NCBI GenBank assembly: GCA_002292375.1
Contig: DBBV01000007.1
Location: 98,720-162,719, forward strand
Source of the DNA: Methylococcaceae bacterium UBA975
GTDB taxonomy: Bacteria > Pseudomonadota > Gammaproteobacteria > Methylococcales > Cycloclasticaceae
DNA: 64,000 bases
Direction: 5' to 3'
Numbering within the stretch: the first letter of the stretch is position 1; every line of letters begins with the position of its first letter. The notes below the pieces were generated by a model. The model was given only the letters and a program-made list of their open reading frames with translations. It was not told the DNA's origin and searched no databases. The translations under genes were made by a program, and so were the position numbers. This document shows positions 1 through 9,041 of the stretch, piece after piece.

Positions 1-1021
1 CTAAATAACCATAATTAACCAAACCTCGAGCCAGTTCTTTACCCTGTTGATCGACACAACTAACCAGCTCACCCCGTTCAAACCGCCCTTTTACCGCCTG
101 CACCCCAACCGGCAATACGCTAACACCCGATCTAGTTAAGGCCTTGGCCGCGCCCGCATCTAAAACCAACTGACCCTTGATATCTAAGTGCGCCGTCAAC
201 CAGCGTTTTCTAGCAGATACCGGCGCCTCTTCGGGCACCAATAAACTACCAATCAATTGACCATCAATAATGTCTAAAATAACTTGTTCTTTTAAACCGG
301 GCGCGATAATCGTCGCCGAACCTGAACGAGAGGCTAGTCGAGCTGCAGTCAATTTGGTCGCCATACCTCCGCGTCCTAAGGCACCAGAGCCGCCCGTTGC
401 CGCCAAATCCAATTGCTTATCGTTGACTGACGCCTGCGATATCAACTGTGCGCTTGGATTAACCCTTGGATCCGCATCAAAAAAACCGAGTTGATCGGTG
501 AGAATCATCAACAGGTCTGCGCCCATTAAATTCGCAATAATAGCACCCAAGGTGTCATTATCGCCCACCCTTAGTTCCTCGGTGGCGACCACGTCATTTT
601 CGTTAATAATAGGAACAACCGATAATTTCAACAAGGTTTTAATCGTCGCCCTTGCGTTTAAATACCGCGTTCTGTTGGATAAATCGTCGTGGGTTAATAA
701 CACCTGCGCCGTTTTTGAGCCATGCGCTTGAAAACTTTGTTCATACGCTTGAATTAATCCCATCTGACCCACCGAAGCGGCCGCTTGTAGTTCTTGTAAT
801 GCATGCGGGCGTTTATTCCAACCCAGTCTAACCATGCCCTCAGCAACTGAACCCGATGACACAACTATTACATCTATACCACGGGATTTTAATTGGCTGA
901 TTTGTGCCACCCAATCATTAATCGCAGCCCTATTTAGACCTTGGCCATTAGCCGTTAACACGGCGCTGCCTATTTTAATCACGCAGCATTTAATCTGCTT
1001 TAATTCAGATCTTGATTTCAT
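1..1021 (-). CDS. proB: Glutamate 5-kinase, 3' end cut by the window edge
   Basis: Glutamate 5-kinase phosphorylates L-glutamate in the first step of proline synthesis. About 340 codons are in the window, read right to left from the ATG at 1021. The N-terminal amino-acid-kinase fold is clear: a VIKIGSAVLT phosphate-binding segment near residue 13, VVSSGSVAEG near residue 54, and a later INENDVVATEELRVGDND segment that matches the substrate-binding region of the family. The C-terminal PUA-type domain has begun (a VKGRFERGELV segment) when the window ends, so only the last part is missing. The start lies 18 bp after the obgE stop, so the two genes are probably co-transcribed, an arrangement common in gammaproteobacteria. 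There is no strong ribosome site ahead of the ATG. Confidence 0.93.
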   Translation of the reverse strand, partial: MKSRSELKQIKCCVIKIGSAVLTANGQGLNRAAINDWVAQISQLKSRGIDVIVVSSGSVAEGMVRLGWNKRPHALQELQAAASVGQMGLIQAYEQSFQAHGSKTAQVLLTHDDLSNRTRYLNARATIKTLLKLSVVPIINENDVVATEELRVGDNDTLGAIIANLMGADLLMILTDQLGFFDADPRVNPSAQLISQASVNDKQLDLAATGGSGALGRGGMATKLTAARLASRSGSATIIAPGLKEQVILDIIDGQLIGSLLVPEEAPVSARKRWLTAHLDIKGQLVLDAGAAKALTRSGVSVLPVGVQAVKGRFERGELVSCVDQQGKELARGLVNYGYL

Positions 1022-1039
1022 CGTAATGACTTGTCAGTA

Positions 1040-2092
1040 TTATTCTGGCTGGCTGGTTTCTAATTGTTCTAATTCGAGTGCTTTTTGTTGCTCTAAGTAA
1101 TCCATAATCGCACGTACCAATGCTTTCGTACCGGATTTATTCACTGCTGATACATTAAAAACCGGACCTTCCCAAGCGAGCTCATCAACTATCATTTGAC
1201 AGTGTTGATCAACTTCATCAGCAGGCAATAAATCTATTTTATTCAGTACTAACCAGCGCGTTTTCTTAGCTAACTCTCCGCCCCATTTTTCAATTTCTAA
1301 AATGGCTGCCTTAGCGCCAGCTACTGGACCCTGATCAGAATCGTAGGGTTGTACGTCCACCACGTGCAGCAATAAATTATTACGCGCAAGGTGGCGTAAA
1401 AACAAATTACCAAGCCCCGCACCTTCTGCAGCACCTTCAATAATACCGGGAATATCAGCAATAACAAAGCTGCGTAACTCATCTGCTCGCACTACACCTA
1501 AACTCGGGTGCAAGGTAGTAAACGGGTAATTCGCCACTTTCGGTTGGGCAGAAGAAATGGCGCGAATCAAACTGGATTTACCCGCATTCGGTAAGCCTAA
1601 TGTGCCCACGTCTGCGAGCACTTTTAACTCGAGTCGCAACACCCGATGTTCACCGGCTGATCCTGGGGAAAACTGCCTAGGCGCCCTATTGGTGCTGCTT
1701 TTATAACGTGCATTACCGAGGCCGTGAAAACCACCCGACGCCACTAATAGCCGTTGCCCTTCTTTGACCACGTCACCTATTAACTCATCCGTACCATCAT
1801 CGTAAACGATCGTACCTAAAGGCACTGGCACGACAAGGTCGTCACCACCCTTACCAGTACAATCCTTACTCCTGCCTTTTTCACCATGCTCGGCCCTTAA
1901 TAGCCGATTAAAACGCAGGTCGATCAAGGTATTCAAAGCCCCTGTGCCTTGTAAGTACACGCTACCGCCATCCCCACCGTCACCACCATCAGGGCCACCA
2001 AAAGGAATATATTTTTCGCGCCTGAAACTAACGTGCCCCTTGCCGCCATTACCCGCTTCTGCGCGTACACTCGCTTCGTCTACGAATTTCAT
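1040..2092 (-). CDS. obgE: Obg family GTPase (CgtA)
   Basis: Essential ribosome-associated GTPase involved in 50S assembly and stress control. The 350-residue product has the glycine-rich Obg domain at residues 1-158 (repeated GGDGGDGG turns), followed by a G domain with the P-loop GLPNAGKSS at 166-174, the DIPG switch II motif near 213 and the NKID specificity motif near 284. It lacks the long acidic tail seen in some enterobacterial versions and ends in a short charged stretch. It lies downstream of rplU-rpmA, as in most bacteria, but an intrinsic terminator at 2144-2173 separates them, so it may rely on read-through or its own promoter. Confidence 0.97.
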   Translation of the reverse strand: MKFVDEASVRAEAGNGGKGHVSFRREKYIPFGGPDGGDGGDGGSVYLQGTGALNTLIDLRFNRLLRAEHGEKGRSKDCTGKGGDDLVVPVPLGTIVYDDGTDELIGDVVKEGQRLLVASGGFHGLGNARYKSSTNRAPRQFSPGSAGEHRVLRLELKVLADVGTLGLPNAGKSSLIRAISSAQPKVANYPFTTLHPSLGVVRADELRSFVIADIPGIIEGAAEGAGLGNLFLRHLARNNLLLHVVDVQPYDSDQGPVAGAKAAILEIEKWGGELAKKTRWLVLNKIDLLPADEVDQHCQMIVDELAWEGPVFNVSAVNKSGTKALVRAIMDYLEQQKALELEQLETSQPE

Positions 2093-2143
2093 ACTAATGT
2101 CCCGTTTGTCTTGCTGTATATTATTTCATACGTTTAACGCAAT

Positions 2144-2173
2144 AAAAAACCCTGTCTATGACAGGGTTTTTTT
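2144..2173 (-). terminator. Intrinsic terminator after rplU-rpmA
   Basis: A hairpin with CCCTGTC and GACAGGG arms around a 3-nt loop is flanked by A and T runs, so it forms a T-tailed terminator on the minus strand behind rpmA (stop at 2215). The A run on the other side makes it symmetrical, but there is no plus-strand gene here for it to serve. Confidence 0.85.
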
Positions 2174-2214
2174 GAATAAGCACCTGCCATTACCGCAGCG
2201 TACTGTCCATTACT

Positions 2215-2472
2215 TTAGGCAGTTTCGATGCGTACAAATTTTTTACGTTTTGGTCCTTTTACTTCAAAAACGACTTTACCTGCTTCTGTTGCATACAAGG
2301 TATGGTCTTTACCACATCCCATATTTTCACCTGGGTGAAAACGTGTTCCTCGTTGGCGAACAATGATATTGCCAGCTAGAACGCTTTCGCCGCCGTAGCG
2401 CTTAACGCCCAGTCGCTTTGACTCTGAATCACGTCCGTTTCTAGTACTACCACCTGCTTTCTTATGTGCCAT
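2215..2472 (-). CDS. rpmA: 50S ribosomal protein L27
   Basis: Small basic ribosomal protein whose N terminus reaches the peptidyl-transferase centre. The 85-residue sequence begins MAHKKAGGSTRNGRDSESKR, which is diagnostic for L27, and keeps the GNIIVRQRGT motif. No cleavable N-terminal extension of the Firmicutes type is present. The gene is 18 bp downstream of rplU in the standard rplU-rpmA operon and is followed by a terminator at 2144-2173. Confidence 0.98.
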   Translation of the reverse strand: MAHKKAGGSTRNGRDSESKRLGVKRYGGESVLAGNIIVRQRGTRFHPGENMGCGKDHTLYATEAGKVVFEVKGPKRKKFVRIETA

Positions 2473-2490
2473 GCTTGCTTCCTTTGTTTA

Positions 2491-2805
2491 TTAACCTGCA
2501 GAAATACCTGTAATGAGTATTTCAGTATAGTACTGACGGTGACCCATTTTTTTCATGTGGTGTTTTCTACGTTTAAATTTAATGATGTTGACTTTTTTGT
2601 GGCGACCCTGAGATCTAACTGTAGCTGTTACAGTTGCACCGTCAATATTAGGCGTACCCACTTTAAGACCTGCTTCGCCGTTTACTAAGAGCACTGAATC
2701 AAACGTGTATTCACTACCTTCTTCAACGTCCAGTTTTTCGATCTTAAGAAAATCACCTTCGGCGACTTTATATTGTTTACCGCCTGTTTGAATTACCGCG
2801 TACAT
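2491..2805 (-). CDS. rplU: 50S ribosomal protein L21
   Basis: Ribosomal protein that binds 23S rRNA with L20. The 104-residue product begins MYAVIQTGGKQYKVAEGD and ends with the GHRQYYTEILITGI signature, both typical of L21, and its length is normal. It is the first gene of rplU-rpmA and lies behind a good sigma-70-type promoter at 2853-2881. Confidence 0.98.
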   Translation of the reverse strand: MYAVIQTGGKQYKVAEGDFLKIEKLDVEEGSEYTFDSVLLVNGEAGLKVGTPNIDGATVTATVRSQGRHKKVNIIKFKRRKHHMKKMGHRQYYTEILITGISAG

Positions 2806-2852
2806 TATCTAGAGACTCCCTAGTTTGGTGAGTGGTTTTAAAAAAGAGGCGA

Positions 2853-2881
2853 ATTTTAGCCTTTCATAAGCAATTGGTCAA
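2853..2881 (-). promoter_or_regulatory. Sigma-70-type promoter for rplU-rpmA
   Basis: On the minus strand, TTGACC (2881-2876) and TAAAAT (2858-2853) are separated by exactly 17 bp. They match the -35 and -10 consensus at 5 of 6 positions each. Transcription would start near 2846, giving a leader of about 40 nt ahead of rplU. This assignment comes from sequence pattern only. Confidence 0.65.
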
Positions 2882-2980
2882 TCCTAAATAAGCAAGGAAA
2901 ACTATTTTGTTAACTGCTTTTACCACCGAATACTTGGTATTATACGCTATTGACTCACTTTACTTTAAGCTATTCTTCTC

Positions 2981-3985
2981 ATGAGCAGTACTAATTTACC
3001 TTTATCCCCTGAAAAAATAGATTTTAATACCATACAGCGGCTAATGGCAGACGCCATGGCTGAGGTTGATAAAGAAATCCTCAGTCAGCTTCAATCAGAT
3101 GTGGTACTCATTAACCAAATTGGTTTTCATATCGTCAACAGCGGGGGGAAACGCCTAAGACCCATGCTTGTCGCCTTGTCCGCTCTTGCGCTTGGCTATC
3201 AAGGCAATCAACATACCAATTTAGCAGCCATCATCGAGTTTATTCACACCGCCACTTTATTGCATGATGATGTCGTTGACGAATCTGATATGAGACGAGG
3301 TGAAAGCACAGCCAATGCTATTTGGGGTAACGCCGCCAGCGTTTTAGTCGGTGACTTTTTATACTCGCGTTCCTTTGAAATGATGGTCAGCATCAACAAT
3401 ATGCGCGTGATGGACGTTTTGTCACACACCACCAATGCCATTGCTGAAGGCGAGGTTCTACAACTGCTCAACATTAACAACCCAGATACTAACGAGGCCC
3501 AATACCTAGAGGTTATACGTAGAAAAACCGCAAAACTTTTTGAAGCAGCAACCCAGCTGGGCGCCATTTTAACCCACCAAGATAAAACCATTGAAGATGC
3601 CTTAGCGGCCTATGGCTTACACCTAGGCAATGCTTTCCAAGTTATGGACGATATGCTGGACTATACGGCGAACACAGACGAATTAGGCAAAAATCTCGGC
3701 GATGATTTGGCCGAAGGAAAACCAACACTTCCCTTGATTCACGCTATTGCACACGGTACTGCCGAACAAGCCCACTTTATTAAAGAAACAATCAAGCATG
3801 GTCGTCGACAGGCTTATCCTGAGGTTTTAACCATTATCACATCGACCGGCTCGCTAGAATACACGGCTCAGTTCGCTGCAACTGAAGCTAAAAAAGCCAT
3901 TGCTGCGATAGAAAAGATGCCTGATAACCCGTATAAAACAGCGATGGAACAGCTCGCCTGGTTCTCTATTCAACGCAGTTATTAG
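2981..3985 (+). CDS. ispB: Octaprenyl diphosphate synthase
   Basis: Trans-polyprenyl synthase that makes the C40-type side chain of ubiquinone from IPP and FPP. The 334-residue protein has the FQ motif region GGKRLRPMLV, the first aspartate-rich motif HDDVVDESDMRR (Asp96-Asp100) and the second motif QVMDDMLDYT near residue 220. Small residues before the first aspartate motif are consistent with a long-chain synthase. It is transcribed divergently from rplU, a conserved arrangement that supports the ispB assignment over other polyprenyl synthases. The exact chain length cannot be read from the sequence. Confidence 0.93.
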   Translation: MSSTNLPLSPEKIDFNTIQRLMADAMAEVDKEILSQLQSDVVLINQIGFHIVNSGGKRLRPMLVALSALALGYQGNQHTNLAAIIEFIHTATLLHDDVVDESDMRRGESTANAIWGNAASVLVGDFLYSRSFEMMVSINNMRVMDVLSHTTNAIAEGEVLQLLNINNPDTNEAQYLEVIRRKTAKLFEAATQLGAILTHQDKTIEDALAAYGLHLGNAFQVMDDMLDYTANTDELGKNLGDDLAEGKPTLPLIHAIAHGTAEQAHFIKETIKHGRRQAYPEVLTIITSTGSLEYTAQFAATEAKKAIAAIEKMPDNPYKTAMEQLAWFSIQRSY

Positions 3986-4000
3986 GCCGCGTCTAACACC

Positions 4001-4022
4001 CCAGTTAAAACTGGTATATTTT
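4001..4022 (+). terminator. Weak terminator candidate after ispB
   Basis: A short palindrome CCAGTT-AA-AACTGG is followed by TATATTTT just after the ispB stop. The stem is short and the realistic loop leaves only 5 bp, so this is a weak candidate. Confidence 0.3.
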
Positions 4023-4096
4023 GCAACAACCCGCTATTTGTATCCTGTGCTGCAAAATTAACGTCACGGTAGCAGTGCACTTGGTTGCTTAAACTT

Positions 4097-4105
4097 TGAT
4101 ATAAT
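4097..4105 (+). promoter_or_regulatory. Extended -10 promoter element ahead of the GAPDH gene
   Basis: TGATATAAT matches the extended -10 consensus (TGn plus TATAAT) perfectly and lies 38 bp before the GAPDH start. No good -35 hexamer is visible at 16-18 bp, which is tolerated for extended -10 promoters. Confidence 0.5.
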
Positions 4106-4142
4106 TAGCGTTTAAAAAAACAATCAAACACAGGGCATCTTT

Positions 4143-5594
4143 ATGAGTGTAGAACAACACGACAAATACCTAGCTGAATGGGAAAACCGTCAAGAAATTG
4201 CCGAAGCCATGATTCCCATCATCGGTAAAATGTACCGTAGCAGTGGCGTCGTTCTTAAGATATACGGCAGGACCTTAATTAACGCCTCGCCGGTAACCAT
4301 CCTTAAACTGCACCGTTACGTGCGCCAATTTGAAAAAAAAGAACTGTCTATTCACGATAGTTTTAAGGTGCTAATCGCCTTACAAAAAATGAAATTAGGT
4401 CCTGTTCGAATTGACTTGGGCATTTTGGCTGTTCAGTTCAATACTGACGCTAGCGGCCTTGCATTAGAGGACTTCTTAGCACAGAAATTAGGCGATGGCA
4501 TTCGTCAAATTCAAGAACAATCCTCCTCTGAACCTAGAGACGTTGTGCTGTACGGATTTGGCCGTATCGGCCGGTTACTCGCACGTTTATTAATAGAACG
4601 GACTGGTTCGGGTAATAAAATGCGCCTACGCGCTATTGTTGTACGCAAAGGCAGTGATGATGATTTGCAAAAACGCGCCAGTCTACTTCGACGCGACTCG
4701 GTACATGGTTCGTTCAAAGGCACCATTAAGGTCAACGAAAAAGACAACACCATCATGGCCAACGGCAACTTAATCCAAGTTATTTATGCTAATCACCCGA
4801 AAGAAATTGACTATACCCAATACGGCATTCAGGACGCCTTGGTCGTTGACAACACAGGCATTCGCAGAGATGAGGCCGCCCTCAGTGAACACTTTTTAGC
4901 TAAAGGCGCTGTCAAAGCCCTATTAACGGCACCCGGTAAAGACGTTAAAAACATCGTTTTTGGCGTCAATACAGATGATATCAAACCCGAAGACAACGTT
5001 ATTTCTGCCGCCAGCTGCACTACTAATGCGATCACACCAACGCTTAAAGCAATAAACGACAAATATGGCATCATCAAAGGTCATGTCGAAACCGTACATT
5101 CCTATACTAACGACCAAAACCTGATTGATAACTTTCACAAAGGTGAGCGTCGTGGCCGTGCTGCAGCGCTGAATATGGTGCTCACAGAAACCGGGGCAGC
5201 TAAAGCCGTATCCAAAGCACTACCTGAACTAGAAGGAAAATTGACCGGGAATGCGATTCGTGTACCGACGCCTAATGTTTCGATGGCTATCCTTAATCTA
5301 AACTTGAAAAAGGACACCGATAAACGCTCATTAAACAGTTTCTTACGTGATATGGCGTTACATTCTCCAATGCGCGAACAAATTGACTACACCACGTCAA
5401 CCGAAATCGTCTCGACCGACCTCGTTGGCGCACGTAAAACAGCAACAATCGATTCAAAAGCAACGATTGCTACCGGAGATTCGTGCATTCTTTATTTATG
5501 GTATGACAATGAGTTTGGCTACAGCTGCCAAGTTATTCGGGTTATGCAAAAGATGATGGGCTTGGACTTCCCATCTCTTCCCACGAAAGACTAA
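4143..5594 (+). CDS. Glyceraldehyde-3-phosphate dehydrogenase, long form with N-terminal extension
   Basis: Oxidises glyceraldehyde 3-phosphate to 1,3-bisphosphoglycerate with NAD(P), or runs in reverse in gluconeogenesis. The 483-residue protein is about 130-150 residues longer than ordinary GapA. The first ~130 residues form a charged helical extension, then the Rossmann motif GFGRIGRLLARLL begins near residue 137, and the catalytic ASCTTNAITP motif places the active Cys at 292. This long form is a recognised gammaproteobacterial type (seen in Vibrio and Pseudomonas). The role of the extension is not known to me. It is monocistronic: its own promoter element lies upstream and a terminator is shared with the convergent acs. 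Confidence 0.93.
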   Translation: MSVEQHDKYLAEWENRQEIAEAMIPIIGKMYRSSGVVLKIYGRTLINASPVTILKLHRYVRQFEKKELSIHDSFKVLIALQKMKLGPVRIDLGILAVQFNTDASGLALEDFLAQKLGDGIRQIQEQSSSEPRDVVLYGFGRIGRLLARLLIERTGSGNKMRLRAIVVRKGSDDDLQKRASLLRRDSVHGSFKGTIKVNEKDNTIMANGNLIQVIYANHPKEIDYTQYGIQDALVVDNTGIRRDEAALSEHFLAKGAVKALLTAPGKDVKNIVFGVNTDDIKPEDNVISAASCTTNAITPTLKAINDKYGIIKGHVETVHSYTNDQNLIDNFHKGERRGRAAALNMVLTETGAAKAVSKALPELEGKLTGNAIRVPTPNVSMAILNLNLKKDTDKRSLNSFLRDMALHSPMREQIDYTTSTEIVSTDLVGARKTATIDSKATIATGDSCILYLWYDNEFGYSCQVIRVMQKMMGLDFPSLPTKD

Positions 5595-5607
5595 AATGCT
5601 TAAATCA

Positions 5608-5638
5608 TAAAAAAGCCCGCTAATAGCGGGCTTTTTTA
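5608..5638. terminator. Bidirectional terminator between the GAPDH gene and acs
   Basis: AAAAAGCCCGCTAATAGCGGGCTTTTT is a GC-rich hairpin with an A run on one side and a T run on the other. It lies between convergent genes, so it can stop transcripts of both. Confidence 0.9.
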
Positions 5639-5654
5639 TCACCAAAAACCTAGC

Positions 5655-7595
5655 TTATTTGTTAGGTCGATGAGCGACCAAGTCATTGACTACCGAAGGA
5701 TCTGCTAAGGTCGACGTATCCCCCAACTCATCAATCAAGTTTTCAGCTATTTTACGTAAAATACGCCGCATGATCTTACCTGAGCGCGTTTTTGGTAAGC
5801 CCGGCGCCCATTGAATAACGTCTGGCGAAGCGATAGGGCCTATTTCTTTACGTACGTGAGCAACCAATTCTTTTCTGAGCGCTTCGCTTGCTTCCACGCC
5901 ATCCATTAAGGTGACGTAGGCATAGATACCCTGCCCTTTGATTTCGTGCGGATAACCCACAACGGCTGCCTCCGCTACTGCTTCGTGCAATACGAGGGCG
6001 CTTTCCACTTCCGCCGTGCCCATGCGATGGCCCGACACATTGATAACATCATCCACCCGCCCAGTAATCCAATAATGCCCATCCGCATCTCGACGAGCAC
6101 CATCACCAGGAAAATAATACCCAGGATAATTGGCAAAATAGGTGTCGATAAAGCGTTGATGATCTGCATAAAGCGTTCTAGCAATACCTGGCCAAGGGCG
6201 TTTAATGATTAATATACCTTCAGCTGGGTTACCGGCTACTTCTTTTCCTTTGGCATCGACCAAACCCAGCTCTACGCCAAAGAAAGGCTGCATGGCAGAA
6301 CCCGGTTTAAGGTCCGTCGCGCCGGGTAAAGGCGTAATTAAGATTCCACCCGTTTCCGTTTGCCACCAAGTGTCGACGATGGGGCAGCGTTCAGCACCCA
6401 CAACACGGTGATACCATTCCCATGCTTCTGGGTTGATCGGCTCACCGACACTGCCTAACAGTCGGAGGCTACTGAGGTCGCAAGCGTTAACAAACTCTTC
6501 ACCTTTAGCCATAAGCGCGCGAATGGCCGTTGGCGCTGTATAAAAAATATTAACCTTATGTTTTTCGATTACCCGCCAAAAACGTGAGGCATCAGGGTAA
6601 GTCGGCACACCTTCAAACATGAGTGTTTTTGCACCGTTAGCTAGGGGGCCGTATACGATATACGAATGGCCAGTCACCCAACCCACATCAGCGGTACACC
6701 AATATACATCGCCCTCATGGTAATCGAACACATACTTATGTGTCATAGCCGCGTGTAACAAGTAGCCACCGGTTGTGTGCACAACTCCTTTCGGTTTACC
6801 CGTTGAGCCTGATGTATACAAAATAAACAGCGGATCTTCCGCGTCCATTTCCTCGGCTGGACAATCTGCCGATGCTTGATTAACAAGGTCGTGGTACCAA
6901 ACGTCACGCCCTTCAGACCAAACAACATCACCACCTGTTCGTTTAATGACAACCGTGTGTTTAACTGATGGCGCATGTTTAATTGCTTGATCAGCATTCG
7001 CTTTCAAAGGTATGTTTTTACCTCCACGGACGCTTTCGTCTGCGGTAATAACCGCAACCGCTTCAGAATCGATGATACGGTCTTTCAACGCGTCGGCCGA
7101 GAAGCCACCAAAAACGACTGAATGAACCGCGCCAATCCTAGCGCATGCAAGCATTGCAATTGCCGCTTCAGCAACCATTGGCATATAAATACACACCCGG
7201 TCACCTTTCTTGACACCTAATGATTTTAGCCCGTTGGCAAAACGGCACACTTCTGCGTGTAATTCCTTATAGCTATAGCTCTTATCGGTTTCTGGGTCAT
7301 CACTTTCCCAGATAATAGCGACTTGTTCAGCGCGTGTTTCCAAATGCCGATCTAGGCAATTGACGCTGACGTTCAGTTTACCACCGGCAAACCAGTTGAT
7401 TTCACCCTTTGGAAAATCATACGTGAGCGTCGTATCCCAATCTTTAGACCATGTTAAAAACTGTTTTGCTTTTTCAGCCCAAAAGCCTTCTGTGTCATCC
7501 AGCGAGCGTTGGTACTCAGATTGATACGTTTGTTTATCAATAAACGTGTGTGCAGCTGCATCAGCCGGTACGCTATACACCTTATTGCCTGTCAT
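5655..7595 (-). CDS. acs: Acetyl-CoA synthetase (AMP-forming)
   Basis: Activates acetate to acetyl-CoA through acetyl-AMP. The 646-residue length matches E. coli Acs (652). The adenylate-forming P-loop YTSGSTGKPKG lies near residue 265, the WWQTETGG motif is present, and the C-terminal regulatory lysine motif TRSGKIMRR, the site of reversible acetylation in the family, is intact. It lies 44 bp downstream of an acetoacetyl-CoA reductase gene on the same strand and may share its transcript. Confidence 0.97.
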   Translation of the reverse strand: MTGNKVYSVPADAAAHTFIDKQTYQSEYQRSLDDTEGFWAEKAKQFLTWSKDWDTTLTYDFPKGEINWFAGGKLNVSVNCLDRHLETRAEQVAIIWESDDPETDKSYSYKELHAEVCRFANGLKSLGVKKGDRVCIYMPMVAEAAIAMLACARIGAVHSVVFGGFSADALKDRIIDSEAVAVITADESVRGGKNIPLKANADQAIKHAPSVKHTVVIKRTGGDVVWSEGRDVWYHDLVNQASADCPAEEMDAEDPLFILYTSGSTGKPKGVVHTTGGYLLHAAMTHKYVFDYHEGDVYWCTADVGWVTGHSYIVYGPLANGAKTLMFEGVPTYPDASRFWRVIEKHKVNIFYTAPTAIRALMAKGEEFVNACDLSSLRLLGSVGEPINPEAWEWYHRVVGAERCPIVDTWWQTETGGILITPLPGATDLKPGSAMQPFFGVELGLVDAKGKEVAGNPAEGILIIKRPWPGIARTLYADHQRFIDTYFANYPGYYFPGDGARRDADGHYWITGRVDDVINVSGHRMGTAEVESALVLHEAVAEAAVVGYPHEIKGQGIYAYVTLMDGVEASEALRKELVAHVRKEIGPIASPDVIQWAPGLPKTRSGKIMRRILRKIAENLIDELGDTSTLADPSVVNDLVAHRPNK

Positions 7596-7639
7596 AATAT
7601 CTCCTCTAATTTCTTTTAATTTTATAGGCGCACCCTATT

Positions 7640-8377
7640 TTAATGCATAAATAAGCCACCATTGATGCTGAGTTCGGAACCGGTTGTATAACTCGACAAT
7701 TCACTCGCTAAAAACGACACCCCGTGGGCTATTTCTTCGGCCGTGCTTAGACGACCCATCGGTATACCTTGCTCAATTTGCTGACGAACTTCTTCCGCAA
7801 TTGCCATTACCATAGGGGTGGCCACATAACCCGGCGATAAGGTATTTACCGTCACGCCCTTGCGCGCAGTCTCTCGCGCCAATGATTTTGTAAAACCGTG
7901 CATGCCCGCTTTTGCGGCCGAATAATTACATTGCCCAAATTGCCCCATCTGACCGTTAATCGAAGAGATATTGATAATACGACCAAAACCTCGCTCCATC
8001 ATTCCTTCAAATACTTGTCTCGTCATATTGAACACGCTGTTTAAATTGGTATCAATAACCGCATCCCAACGTTCAGCGGTCATCTTTTTAAACGCACCGT
8101 CTTTGGTGATCCCGGCGTTATTGACCAATATGTCAATTGGCCCCACGTGATCTTCTACCCATTTAATAGCAACACCGCAGGCATCAAAGTCTGTCACGGG
8201 GCAATACACTATATTTATATCAAGCCCTGCTTGCCGTTGGACGGCTTGCCAAGCTTCCGCTTTTTCCTTGTTATTGTATGCAGCGACCACTTTATAGCCA
8301 TCATCAATAAAGCGCTTACAAATCGCCTCGCCAATACCACCTGTACCACCCGTAACTAAAGCCACCCTTTGATTCAT
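7640..8377 (-). CDS. phaB: Acetoacetyl-CoA reductase (PhaB/PhbB type SDR)
   Basis: Short-chain dehydrogenase predicted to reduce acetoacetyl-CoA to (R)-3-hydroxybutyryl-CoA with NADPH. The 245 residues show the cofactor motif TGGTGGIGEAI at the N terminus, NNAG near residue 87, the catalytic Ser of NISSINGQMGQFGQ and the YSAAKAG active-site motif. The GQMGQFGQ segment is characteristic of PhbB rather than FabG. No PHA synthase (phaC) or thiolase lies nearby, so the product could enter polyester synthesis encoded elsewhere or another 3-hydroxyacyl pathway. A generic FabG-like role cannot be fully excluded. Confidence 0.85.
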   Translation of the reverse strand: MNQRVALVTGGTGGIGEAICKRFIDDGYKVVAAYNNKEKAEAWQAVQRQAGLDINIVYCPVTDFDACGVAIKWVEDHVGPIDILVNNAGITKDGAFKKMTAERWDAVIDTNLNSVFNMTRQVFEGMMERGFGRIINISSINGQMGQFGQCNYSAAKAGMHGFTKSLARETARKGVTVNTLSPGYVATPMVMAIAEEVRQQIEQGIPMGRLSTAEEIAHGVSFLASELSSYTTGSELSINGGLFMH

Positions 8378-8717
8378 CCTGATCCCCTTAATATAAAGTC
8401 AACTTGCCATAAACAGTCGTTTTAGCTTACTACACTTTAAAGTAATCGCATAGATCACATCTTTCATAACGATGAATAAGTTGCAGTGTATTTAAAGTCA
8501 TGTACGACAACGATTTTCATTCAATAGTTTAGCTAAATCGTCAGCGATAAAGTCTATTCAAACTATGGATTGTTATTTTGGCAACGAGACTATTCGTTTT
8601 TATTTTTTATAAAGGACCTTTGTGTTTTAATAAAATGCAAAATCGATAACACTTTTTTTTGTATTTTGAGCTACACTGGATTTGGTAACTTTTCATTAAT
8701 GACGAAGGGGTTTTAAT
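8378..8717. other. Divergent intergenic region, no gene seen
   Basis: This 340-bp AT-rich stretch separates the minus-strand acetoacetyl-CoA reductase gene from the plus-strand PilZ gene and must hold both promoters. I find no convincing -35/-10 pair, riboswitch core or small ORF. The only clear element is the GAAGGGG ribosome site of the PilZ gene at its right end. Confidence 0.6.
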
Positions 8718-9017
8718 ATGCTCGTATCAACCAACCATCGTAAATTTATACGAATGAACGCCGAGTGCCAGATGGAGTTTTCTCACTTAGGTACTGGGGA
8801 AAAAGGAACGGGGCATAGCATTAATTTAAGCGCCGCCGGTATTCTTTTTAGAACCAGCGACAAACTAACACAAGGCTCCTCGTTAGAAATATCGGTTATG
8901 CCCGTTAATAATGTTACCCCACCGCTTAACGCACTTATCGAGATAATTCGTGTGGTGTCAGTAGATAATGACGAATACGAAATTGCCGCGACCATCGAAG
9001 GTATTAAGGGTAGCTAA
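8718..9017 (+). CDS. PilZ domain protein, predicted c-di-GMP receptor
   Basis: A stand-alone PilZ protein of 99 residues, a family that binds cyclic di-GMP and adjusts motility or surface polysaccharide. The N-terminal RKFIR fits the RxxxR c-di-GMP motif. NLSAAGI, about 30 residues later, fits the (D/N)xSxxG motif with Asn in first place, so binding is plausible. It has a strong ribosome site (AAGGGG) and is followed 24 bp later by queD. Its partner cannot be inferred from the neighbours. Confidence 0.85.
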   Translation: MLVSTNHRKFIRMNAECQMEFSHLGTGEKGTGHSINLSAAGILFRTSDKLTQGSSLEISVMPVNNVTPPLNALIEIIRVVSVDNDEYEIAATIEGIKGS

Positions 9018-9041
9018 TAAACCACGTTGTAGAGAAATAAT

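Noticed and set aside
1944..2366. 140-codon plus-strand ORF across obgE and rpmA
   Set aside because: It is antisense to two certain genes, has low-complexity Pro/Leu composition and no ribosome site. It is a shadow of the Gly-rich Obg domain.
8450..8475. Possible CRP half-site (GATCACAT) upstream of the acetoacetyl-CoA reductase gene
   Set aside because: Only one half matches TGTGA; the other arm is absent, so no site is called.
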